A stretch of 64,000 nt of DNA from Branchiostoma floridae. Lineage: Eukaryota; Chordata; Leptocardii; Amphioxiformes; Branchiostomatidae. The DNA lies in contig NC_049997.1 of assembly GCF_000003815.2 (NCBI RefSeq), positions 8,796,431 to 8,860,430 of the forward strand, in the 5' to 3' direction. The translations under genes and the position numbers were made by a program. This document shows positions 25,476 through 36,500 of this stretch, one piece after another (position 1 is the first letter of the stretch; every line of letters begins with the position of its first letter). Under the pieces are notes generated by a model. The model saw nothing but the letters and a program-made list of their open reading frames with translations, was not told the DNA's origin and searched no databases.

Positions 25476-26205
25476 ACTGACTCACATGGTCATTGGATTG
25501 CAACGGCCTATTTGACAATGGTGAAGGCTAACATTTTTGTTGGACCACATTCTTTAGAGTGCCCGGCCCGGACATACAGAGTGTATTCCGTTTCATATGC
25601 TATCATGAGGCATAATTGTAGCTTTGGCTTTTTTCAGACAAGCAACCGAAGAAATAAACAGACATTTGACAGACATGCAGGGTCGATATGATGTCTGGAG
25701 TTTGTTTCCTTCAACTCACGTACTTGAGGCTCCCTGGTGTTTTCAATTAACTTCCCCCGGCATTGCCTCCGCAACAGATTTTCTTGTCTAATGGTGTCGA
25801 ATTGGTATTCATGGATATCTACCGTACAGACACATGTTAGACACGCTCCAGAATGTTCCCGATGGTCTTTGTTTGCTTAAACCGTTGGAGTGCTTGCCAA
25901 ATTTCTACATGTATTGATGCGCTATTTCGAGTGTTCATGCCAGTAAAAAAAATATGTTTTCGCATGCTTCTTGAAATACGCTCGACTGGGACTAACTGTA
26001 TGGAATTAGATATCTTGACTATAAGAAAAAAAATCGTTGATAAGCTTTCCGTGTCTGTACTATACATGCTTCCTTCGTATGTTTAGAATACGTTAAAAAA
26101 AATTAGAGTTTCAATTATGTCATGTGAAAATTTAGCCTTTTCTTATGTGTAATTCCCTTGTGTAGATGTATGTACATTACCAACCCAACAAGATAATGAT
26201 GTTAA

Positions 26206-27177
26206 CCCTCAAACACCCGAGTGGGGTCCATTTGGACCCCAGGCGTACATTTCGAAGTGCCATTTCAACATTTTTGATCTAAAGAAAAAATCCTTCCGTG
26301 ACTTTGTCGGTCAATATGTCTTATACCTTCTCCTAAGTTGTCGCAAAGATTGGTACAATAATGTGGAAATTATAAAGAAAGTTTGTGTTCAGTCCCTCTG
26401 GGGTCCAAACGGACCCCAGCAAAAATGTGCAGTTTTTAAAACAAACTTTGGGGGCAAACTCATTAACCACTTATAGTTTGACTACCAAACTTTTAGACGA
26501 TATTGAGAATGTAAACCTAAATCCTAACAAAAATTTCTGTGTCATCAACATGTAATGTGGAGACATTATGACATCATTTACCTAATCAGGGCCGTCATCT
26601 TGGATTTTGAACAACGACGTCATGAAATTAGCATAAATTATAAATTCTAAGTCATGAAAATTACATTGAATTTCATAGAATTTAATTGTTGTCAGAAAAC
26701 AGGTGTAGTTTACCAAGAAAACCTTCTTTAAATTGAAATTGTCAAATTTTGGCAAAAATATGCCTGTTAGAATATGGTTGCCATGGCAACCCTCCAAAAT
26801 AATAAACTTACTTTATTGACCAAAAACTTTTGCGAACAATATTTTGTGATAAGTTACCGAGTTTTGTAGCTTTAGCTCTAACCGTTCATGAGTTATTCGA
26901 CATAAATGTTGCTGAGTGCCTCAAAATTCCCCTATCTGGTCCGAATAGGTTTAGTGCAAAACGTGGTCCTTCTGAACTTTTGCATAAATTATGATAATGA
27001 GTTGGAATTAGCAACATCTTAACATCTCAAAATCTTCCTCTTACATTGACGAAGCAATGTATATACAATGATCGCCGATAAGAAATGGTACTGAGACTTT
27101 ATGAACAAAACATTTTGGGGTCCGTTTGGACCCCACTCGGTCATTTTAGTCGCAAAAAAAGGTCGGCTGCTTGAGGG
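26206..27177. mobile_element. piggyBac-like non-autonomous element (972 bp)
   Basis: The element starts CCCTCAAACACCCGAG after TTAA (26202-26205) and ends GGTCGGCTGCTTGAGGG before TTGA, a one-base variant of the expected TTAA duplication. A GGGGTCC-N4-GGACCCC palindrome occurs at 26223-26240, 26400-26417 and 27117-27134. Interior words (CATGGCAAC, ATAAACTTACT, AACAATATT, AGTTACCGAGTTT) match the smaller TTAA-flanked element at 36727-37102. There is no transposase frame. Confidence 0.65.
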
Positions 27178-27559
27178 TTGATATTATCTCTGTATAACGG
27201 ACATTCTAGATCAGAGGGTACTTCATTAATTCCCTGTTGATAATGCCTTCTGACCTTCATTCCAATTGAAAAAACGTAAAGAGAAAAACGTAATGTCTTT
27301 TTTCCCCAGCCGAGGTAATTGGCTTAACAAATGGTCATCATCGGTTCACTAATGGACACTTGGATCAATCACGTACGAGCGGAGGGTGCGAAATCACCCC
27401 TAAGTGCCCTCGTTAAATCCAAACAGCCAACGTCCAGTATCACATGTGCTGACCACTCTACATAAGCATTTTTTTTTTCTATTGTGCTTTTTGACAGACG
27501 AGGACAATGTGGTACTGCACTCAAGTTTTGTAACTTATATTAACAGTGCCACATACATG

Positions 27560-27775
27560 GTACAGACAGAAGGTACCCATTTTTACACCTGGGTGAAGTG
27601 AGGAAGATCGTGTAAAGTGCCTTTCCCAAGGGCACAACGTCGGGGCGGGGCACGGCGGGGATCGAACTCAGAACCTCTAGGTTCCGAGCCGAACGCTCTA
27701 CTAGTTACGTCACGCCCGACGCCACGTAAGCATTCCTCCCAGACATTAATAACTAGCTGAACAAAAGCAGCCTCT
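27560..27775 (-). repeat. tRNA-derived SINE, family A, copy 2
   Basis: The body word GTAAAGTGCCTTTCCCAAGG at about 27614 is followed by a tRNA-like block that on the minus strand has a B-box-like GAGTTCGATCCC and an A-box-like region near 27710. It is the same family as 10110-10510. Confidence 0.7.
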
Positions 27776-28016
27776 CTCACGAGCCTTCTTTTCCGGCGGT
27801 CATTCTGATTACAGTATTTCAGTAACTCCGGATGTTAACCGGCTGGCTATCGGGAGCTCGTCGTGATGTCTACGGTGCTGGAAGAGTAGTACGCCCGCCA
27901 AATTCGCTAGCGCACACCGGGACAGCTTGTGCGGTGTTGGGCTTAGTAGCCTAGCCTCCTTCACCGAAATCTCTGGGGGCATTGGTGTAAATTGTAAGAC
28001 CACCTACAAGCTCCCC

Positions 28017-28136
28017 GGTATATATTCCTTTACTGGCATATATTTTGGGGGGAATATATACTATTTTCCTGTCATATATTCTTTTCCCGGCATATTTTCC
28101 TTTCCCGGTATATTTCCTTTCCCGTTGTTTTCCCGG
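28017..28136. repeat. Short-period repeat (TATATTCCTTTCCCGG-like)
   Basis: About eight diverged copies of a 12-18 bp unit, GGCATATATT / CCTTTCCCGGTATATT, occur in a row. There is no coding evidence. Confidence 0.7.
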
Positions 28137-28860
28137 TTAAAAATCGCGAATCGACCACCGTCACCTCCCCGAAAACCACCCCACAAAACTTTACGCCCAT
28201 GCCCTTAGGGAGGCCGGTGAAGAAGGCTATTAGTTACCGTGCTACTTTTATGTAACACCCTGACGTGTGAAACTCCTACTGGGTTCAAAAGTAAAGCCCG
28301 GCGGCTTTTACCGCAGTGCAGATAAGAATGATTACCGGCAAAGAGCTTCCTTTGCCCCGAAGACAGCCTGACCAAGCCACGATAGGCTGAAGAACAGGTT
28401 ATATAATGGCCCCAGCCCTATTAAAAGTGTATAGCCTATAACCCGACCACATAATATTTTCAGACGACCTTTCTGATTACTACAGTCGTTATCACTCGAC
28501 GAAGAGATTGAAGAAAAAAAACGACCCCAGTTTGCGCTTATATAGATCGGGTCAGGCCAGCAGCTCTCGAAGCACCAGATAGATACCGTGGAGCTCCCTA
28601 TTCCACTACCGAGGCCACATAGATAAAAGAAATGAATAATTCATATCTATCATCATTCCTTCATTTGCAATCCCCCACAATTGATAAGTTCCAACTTGAA
28701 GGTCAGGCAATTTTGGCGTGTCTGCGGCGTTATTGACACGTGTAGACATAACCATCAGTCTTCAATTGCCAAGCAATGAATATAATCGTACAGGTTATGT
28801 CGATCCTTTATAGCCTAGCCACCATTCCAAATGCGAGCAATTTATGCAATGATTGCGCTA
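28137..28860. other. Gene-free stretch
   Basis: No recognised exon or RNA gene. A GC-richer part (28270-28600) may be a decayed 5' part of the retroelement whose tail follows, but no conserved reverse-transcriptase motif is visible in it. Confidence 0.35.
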
Positions 28861-29282
28861 TGCATTTGCCGGGATGTGTCTTGGATTGAAATTCGCCCTA
28901 TTAGGACTTATTTGCAGTGGATGTCACTTGAAGACAGAAGGGAAATGTCCAGACTTTCCATGATGTACAAAATGACCAATAAACTGGTGGACGTACCAAC
29001 TGATAAGTATCTAATACCAGTTCAAAAAAGAACAAGAAACCGTCATGCCTTCAAATACCAGAGTTACCGACCTAGGATTGATGTGTTCAAAAATTCGTAC
29101 TTTCCCAGAACTATCGTAGAGTGGAGTTTGTTATCACCAAGTACAGTAGGGGCATCTTCTCTGGGTAGTTTTAAAGAACGCTTGCAGATACGAGCGTAGA
29201 TGTGCAAAAGTTAGGGGTAACGAGTCGTTCGGTGTAATATAACCAGCTGCTGCCGCGCCGCGTGCCTGCGAAGCTGGTGTGT
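28861..29282 (+). mobile_element. LINE reverse-transcriptase tail and 3' UTR
   Basis: The frame ending at 29199 has the typical C-terminal region of a non-LTR retrotransposon ORF2. It contains EDRREMSRLSMMYKMTNKLV, then a TDKYLIPV block, then YFPRTIVEWSLL and SLGSFKERL before the stop. The LLYK-x-x-x-x-LVD...FFPRT-x-x-WN-x-L pattern is known from CR1/L2/Rex-type elements. The polymerase core is absent, so this is a 5'-truncated dead copy. The following ~80 bp up to the next element are probably its 3' UTR. Confidence 0.8.
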
Positions 29283-29283
29283 A

Positions 29284-30435
29284 AAGGCCCCCTCTCACTT
29301 GACGTGCGGCACGCTTGCGGCATTGCTGCGTTCGAAAACGCAGATGTACCGCCACGGAACCTAGAGGTGTCGCAAGCAAACCTAGAGGTGCCGCAAGCAA
29401 ACCTAGAAGTGCCGCAAGCAAGCGCGACGTTTTTTAAAAAGTTTAAAGATAACGCAAGTGGCAAGATGCCGCAACAGTGCCGCAACAGTGCCGCAACAGT
29501 GCCGCAACGGTGCCCCAACGGTGCCCCAACAGTGCCGCCACCATGCCTCAAACAGTATCAAGGATATATTTTGCCTATTTTACACCAAGAATCAAAAGTG
29601 AACATCATTTTATCACCGAAAAACTATTTTAGATGCATTTCTAATAATTTTACAGCGGTTTTCGATCCAGTTAAAACACTGCGAATTCCAGAAAACTTAC
29701 CTTGTATCCGTATTCAGAGTTAACTTAAAAATACATCTTTTGATTTATTTAATGGAAAGTAGGTCAGTATTTTATACTTGAAAACAAAAAATAAGTAACT
29801 GGTTTATCGATTAACCTACGGATGTAGAGATAAAGGTTATCGTCAACGTTCAAAAAGAAATTATTTATGTTGGATGATAACGAGTTTGCGTTTGCGTTAT
29901 AACGTTACAAGCTAATCATTGCTGGTAGCCTGCCACCGATAAAATACAAAATTGCAGTCATTCAGACCCATGGGCCATATTTTTCTCACTTTTTACAAAT
30001 ATGATAGACTTAGACATCAATAGGCTGGCAAGCCATCCGCCGACAATGAAAATACTCCGCGTCATACAAAAAAAGTATGAAATATCAAACATTTTCATTT
30101 TAGAAATTTGCAAAATTGGTGAATAAACATATAAACATACATAATTACACATAACGTTAAATGGTACAAAACGTACACATCGAGTGAAATCTGGTATATA
30201 GTTCGTGTCCGTTCATTTGGGTCATTTCCTTTACAGTAAAAGTCTTTCAAGGTTATTTATAGCATATGTATCATATAATTCATTATCATAAGGGAAATCT
30301 TTTTCATTATAAATCTCATTTTGGGGCATTCTCATCATTTTACAGTGATTTTTAATAAATTGACAACGCTGCAATTGTCAATAACATGTTCATTTAGTCT
30401 AGAAACGCAACAGTGCCGCACGTCAGTGTGAGTGC
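29284..30435. mobile_element. MITE family F1, long member (~1.15 kb)
   Basis: The left end (AAGGCCCCCTCTCACTTGAC) is identical to the first 51 bp of the short element at 52287-52533. It follows TA, directly after the LINE tail. The right end is the degraded inverse, GTGCCGCACGTCAGTGTGAG. Inside are short tandem repeats: CCTAGAGGTGCCGCAAGCAA (29360-29420) and GCCGCAACAGT (29468-29540), made from pieces of the TIR itself. It has no transposase. Confidence 0.6.
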
Positions 30436-32830
30436 AAGAGTCAAGACAAAATCTAACTTTTAGCGTTGTTGAAAGCTATCTATTAATCTGTGCTATTGCA
30501 GTTCTTGGTGGTAACGTGTTTAACTTCAAGGCATCTTTACAAAAGAATTCTCAGTTGGTTCTCGTTTTACAAAATATTTATGCTTTTCTTTTGCCAAGCT
30601 GTCACTTAATTTTTTTTCTGAAATTGATTGGGTTTACAGAATCATAGATTGTGATCAGGCAACACGGCACTTCCAAGTGTTTTACTTGATATTTCCAGTG
30701 AAGCATATGTTGTACCTAGATGTAATTCAATGCAACATGCCTGAGGCAGTACAAGTTATCTGGATCGTTTTTGTGATTGAAAGAAAAAAGCGTCAACGAT
30801 GTAGCAATGTACATATGTTATTGATGAGTACAGATGTTATTGATCACCTTGTAATTCTCTTTGACGTCGACCAGACGTACCATTCAACAACTACCACCTG
30901 TTAAAGGCTTTTGTAGCATCTACTGAGCTGTGTGAACATGATTAGGACGTGTTAAAAGACCGAGTTAATGTAAGCTTTGACCATAAGCTCTTACATAGAT
31001 GACTACCCAAAGAAACCAAGGTTGCTGACAGGATAGGTCAGGTAGCGTAGCAACGTAATTATTTGTAAATGTTTAGACTTAAGACTTGATTTGCAACATT
31101 AATGTGGATTTATATTCAAATTGTGTTAAATAACTGTTACAGGAACTTCATACTCTTTATATGTTCAACTTGGTAAGGGAGAAACCTTTATTTGGATAGA
31201 TTATGCAAATCCAGGCCGAATTTACATAATCAGGTAGAAAATTGTATAACAACTTAGTGGTAAGAATGGCATGAAAATACTAGTGCCAGATGTAAATAAA
31301 GAAAGTTGAATATATCAGACAGAAATATGATAGTTTAGTTTGATATCATTGACATACTTAATGAAGAAAGTGTACGTATATAGTTTAATGAGGAAAGATA
31401 TTTGCATAATAATCCCCCCCCCCAAGGACATTAGATTATAATGAATAAGTCATGCTAAAAAGAGACTAAATTTATAACTTGCATATCTTATGCCATAGAC
31501 TTAAAAATTTCATTGGTGAATGATACATCTTTCATATCTTTGACATCATTTTAAGTGATAAACCATGTAGATCTAGTGTTAACCATAGTTACTGTGCCAT
31601 TGTAATATGACAAATTTACGGTATCTTGGAATTAAAAGAATGTTTTAGAGCTTGCAAACTTACAAAATGCAAATTCAAACTGTTCAAGGCCTCTATAGAA
31701 AGATGAACTTGTGCTTTGGAAGTTCATTCCAACACCTGGGCTTGAATGTAACTTAAGGCAGCAGGCATTGTCCTTGGTTAGTCTTGTAATAATTTATCAT
31801 CTGCCCTGGTCAGCCTTTTGCGTATGGAATCGACACAACAACGGTTTAATCACCGAAAAGACATGTGCAGAGTTGTAGAAGAAGAGATAAAGGTGACCGA
31901 CCCATGGAACACAACACCTGGTGGATTTTATCAGATAAATTAAGTTGTTTATGCAGTGTTCTCCACTGACCCATGTATCTCAAACATCCTGGTTAACGAG
32001 TACATGAAGTCAATTTGGCAACGTATGCCATATGAGACTAACAACAAGGTTGTAGTACAGCTGACCCTATGGCATAATAAGCTAGATATAAGAAATTGAG
32101 TTTTGTAGGATTTGAATGTACAAAAACAAAAACAAAACAGCTGTAAGAGAGACCTTGACTTCCAAAATAGTTGCTTTCGGTCCTTTTATTGTGGTTGTGT
32201 GTGTATGTGTGTGTGTTTGTGGACAGCATAACTTGAGAAGCTGTCGATGGATCTTTGTGATGTTTGACGTCGTACTGCAAAGGAATCACCGTTATTTTTG
32301 TATCTTGTTTTCCGGACATGCTCTGCTTAGAATATGACCTTGTAAAGGTAGTTAGCCCTTAACGTTCGTAAAGAGGTAAATGTAGGTACTGGCGCCTAGG
32401 CAGCCTTTCCAGAACTCCAAGAGCCAATTTGTTTGAGCCTTTGACTGATCGTTGTTGGTTAATAATTAAATTGATGATTGGCATACCAATAATTAGGTTA
32501 CAGTTGTCAAAATGAGCAGCTATCTTCCGTGTTATGATATTTCTAACTGTTAAAATGAATGTCTCAAAAGTTTGTACATTGAATTTCTCTCATCGTATAT
32601 TCTCCTCAATGAGTGCTTGATAGATTTTCTTTGCCCTCACAGCGCCAACCGAAAGCTGCCCCGGCTCATACGTTTGGAGAGAACGCACCTATACCTCATC
32701 AGAGAACGGCACATCTTCATTCATAGCACGTGGGTATTCATCGCCGACACGCTGTAATCGATGTCAGTCCCCATCAGAGCATTCAGTTCCAAAAACGATT
32801 CCAGCTTTACTCAAGATCAAGACCGAGACT
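30436..32830. other. Gene-free stretch upstream of the receptor
   Basis: AT-rich. No recognised exon. A short (GT)n patch lies near 32195-32220. Regulatory sequence of the receptor may lie here, but no specific site can be supported. Confidence 0.45.
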
Positions 32831-33009
32831 GAACTCAAGTGGAATGCAAATTTAAAGTTCTCAGCGGGAACAAAACTTACATAACAGTGGTAAGCTTACA
32901 TAACGGTCGGAGTGGCGTTGGCCGTAATTGCAGTTCTCGGAAAAGAAAGAAAGAAGGTATTGAAGTAGAAGAAGTACTTTCTGAAAGCCAAAGGATCTCG
33001 AAACTGAAG

Positions 33010-33590
33010 ATGGATCCAGCGCTAGAAGTGCTTTATCCTACAGAACACCCCCTCATTGAGCACAGCACGGACACCTATTCCGTACAAAGTTTCAACATGA
33101 CTTATTGCCTACACTTCTTCTCCCAATTCTACAACCACACCGCTTCTGAGACGTACGGCTTTCAGGATATCCTCTCACAGATCCCGCCGTATTGCCAGCA
33201 GCTTCTACTGGAGACCGCCGCCATGGACAGCCACGTCATGCACCAGGACTTTGAGTTTACGGACACCGATCGGGCTTCGTCGGTCATCCGAACAGTCCTG
33301 GGTATAGTGTACTCTCTCGTCATGGCTGTATGTGGGATCGGGAACCTGCTCCTCTTCGCAGTCATCTTCTGCTACAAGAAGAGCCGAAGCGCCACCAACA
33401 TGTTGATCAGTAACCTCTGCTTTGCTGACTTCTTCGTGGCGGTGTTCTGCATCCCGCTGCAGCTGGATTACTACGTCATCAGGAACCAGGCCTGGGTGTG
33501 GGGAGGCTCCATGTGCAAGGTGGTGTCCTTCATCCGCATGATGTCACTCTACGTCTCTACCAACACGCTACTGGTCATCTCTATCGACAG
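33010..33590 (+). CDS. PROKR-like: PROKR-like exon 1 (N-terminus to TM3)
   Basis: The exon codes for residues 1-193 plus two bases of codon 194, ending in the SIDR motif. The donor is GACAG followed by GTCAGT. The exon is GC-rich compared with its surroundings, as expected of coding DNA. The frame is open back to 32839. A possible acceptor, GTAATTGCAG, lies at about 32925-32935, so the 5' UTR may begin there. Confidence 0.85.
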
Positions 33591-36500
33591 GTCAGTTCTA
33601 CAACTCGTCTGGTTTACTTGGTTAAACTCCTTAACTTTCACTTGTAAAGTGTAACAGCTGTTCTGTCAGGAGCAACAAGTCTCTACCAACACTCGAGTAC
33701 TCTCCTGGTCATCTCTATCGACAGGTCAGTTCAACAACTCGTCTGGTTTACTTGGTTAAACTCCAAGTAAACAATTTTCACTTGTAAGGTGTGGCAGCTG
33801 CTATCTTCCAAGAGTAACAAGTGTACTCTCCTGGTCATCTCTATCGGCAGGTCAGTTCTACAACAAAGTTTGGTTTGGTTTATTTGGTTTAACTTCTTAG
33901 CTGTCAGATGTAAAGTGAATAAAGTGGCAACTTTTGGCACGTTGTTCAATACTGCTAAAACAGCACTGTTGATCTCTGACCACCCGACCCGACTTCCCAC
34001 ATAAACGTTATAATTAACGTTTTGCGATTCTAATTGACAGTTGTGTATATATTGTTACTCTGGGCTGTTGATTGTTTGGTTTCTCTTATTTCTTTGTTTA
34101 TGCTATTTCATTCATTCATTCATTCATTCATTCACTCATTTATTCACCATATTATTTCATAGAGAAGAATTTCAGCTGCATATCCATCTATCCCATGCTT
34201 TATGACGGTGTGCTTTTCACATTGGTAATCATCTGTCCCATGAACTGGGTTCTTCGGTCCTTTATAGTTGATTTAGTTGACATGATGAGGTTATCTGTTT
34301 GGCCTTGGCTACGTCGTGTTTGATCATTCAGGATGATTACATTTGATCACGGTGCACGTATTTTACGTATGGTGGTGGTTTCTGCCTTTCAAAGGATTTC
34401 CACCCGGTGATTTTAATCTTGATCATGGAGGAATAAGGACTTTATTGGTTTCCAGGGTTACCTTTATGTACACTTCAAAGTGTAAAGTATTAACTTATTA
34501 AGTAGCTTCAACAGACGCTTCCATATCAAGGACGTTCTCCATTTTAGTGTACGCGTGTGCAACAGAATGCATAATGGGTAATAATTCAAAGGTGAAGGTG
34601 TCTGAGACTAGGGTACCATCCGGATAGTAGTTCGCTCCTATATTCGCTTCTGCTATCTCTGGAAACACAGAGAAGCGACTGTATATAGTGTATAATGAAT
34701 GTCAGAGCTAGAAGCGACTGTATATAGTATATAATGAACGTCGGAGCGAACTACTCTTTGGATGGTACCCAGGCTAGTCTGAGACATGAATAAAACACAT
34801 CTGAATATCACAATACTAATCGATGAAATTGTCGACATCAGAACTGTTTTTTTTTATAATTTAGATATTGTAATACGTAAAATTATTGCATAGAAGACGA
34901 CAAAATACACAAAAAGTAAGAAAATTCGTTCTTTATTTCGTTGAGTATCTTTCGAGCCCCGCAATGCCACAAGCGTGCCTCACGTCCGGTGAGAGTGCAC
35001 ATTTAGTCTTTGGCGTCCATCTATGTACTTAGAATCGTGAACCCTCTTATTGATAGATTTAAAAAAAAGACTTAATAGCTTATTAGCCCTGGCGATACCA
35101 TCTCATCATCACTTATTCAAGTCCAATTGCGTTGAAAGTAATGATTCTTTAAAAGCAGTTGGGTGCACTGTTTTCGTTGTATTTGCATGAAGGCTTATGT
35201 ATGCTGAAAGGTGCGTGTGAAAAATAGAAAAAAAATGAAAACAATGAAACGTGACTCCAGCACTAAACTAAGACAAGATTTTCGACCAGTTCTATAATAT
35301 AGAAACTCGAAAGCCGTGCACAAATGCCACCTGTCTTTTAACCGAACAACCTGTCTCGTTTGTTTGAACGTTTTTTTTTATTCATAAGAAGCTCAAATCG
35401 GCCCGCAGGCCGCTTCTTATTGAGGTCATTTAGTTAGATCCCCGTTTCTGGCACAACCTTATTTGAAAATCCTACGACATCAAAGTAGGACTATGTGTTC
35501 CTACCACAGATGTAAACGCATTGTCTGTGACTTAGGGCGATGTATGGTATTTCAAACCTATTGATGTTACCCGTAACCTTTAAATACCCCTGGGGCCTTG
35601 TGTTCATAATTGATAAGAAGAACTACAATTACATCATATACCATATTTCTGCTGTATTATACACCATTTAACACGACCGCCATCTTAGAAGTGTTCCAAA
35701 ATCGACCCGGTAAACGTAAATATCCAAGTTGGTTTTGCTGTTACCCAAAGGTAGATGCTGAGGTTGTTAGTAGACCCATCCATGCGTACATGTGGTTTGA
35801 TTGGATTTTGATCAAACCTAGGTCGTTCTCAACGCAAGGGTCCCTGTGAAATGTCAATCGATGCCAAGGTATTAAAAGTTTACACTGCAAGGTCAATTTG
35901 GATTGTGATTGAAAAAAACAACAACTAAGGATTCAATATTGTCTAAATGGCCCGAAGCCAAAAATTTACAGTTTTTGTTTCTGACAAATGCAGGACCCCG
36001 TCAAATGAAGTAGCGAAGTTGTTACAACAACAAAGTTCTTTTGAGTAATGCGTTACGTGTATGAACTTTCTTTGGGAAGGTTTCCAAGAATGTTTGCCAT
36101 TACTTATGATGTATGCTTGGCTAAACTCCTAGAGGAAGATATTCTAGTTTGGCAGATAGGATTTTCTGAGTCCCAAGAGTTAATTGAGTTGGCAACTTCA
36201 TTTCTACCTGCATCGGGTCTACGATTGATCTTATCATCCTTGGCAACCGTCCCAGCAAAATCCGTACTTACAATGTTAAAACTGTGCCCCCAGAAAACAA
36301 AGGACGTGCACAGAAATGTAGTTTTGTTCTAGAAAACAATATTTATGTTTTACAGTATGCGTGTGAATGATTTGTTATCTATTTTTAGCCTAGACAACCC
36401 ATTTCTAATAAGCAAAAGAATGATCTAAAACTAATCAATTATGTCATACTTAAAGACTGCACCATTCCCATCATGCATTTCACATGCGTCTGCATACAGG

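Noticed and set aside
29262-29723. 153-codon frame with repeated LEVPQAN and PQQCRN units
   Set aside because: The repeats are translations of the MITE's internal TIR-derived DNA repeats; no protein family matches.
32839-33009. Longer receptor N-terminus starting at 32839
   Set aside because: The extra 57 residues are basic with no signal peptide or homology, and possible splice signals lie inside; 33010 is the simpler start, though the longer form cannot be excluded.
33681-33860. Alternative exon 1 ends in the downstream donor copies
   Set aside because: The coding phase is lost in both extra copies and they have no acceptor of their own; kept as a repeat rather than exons.
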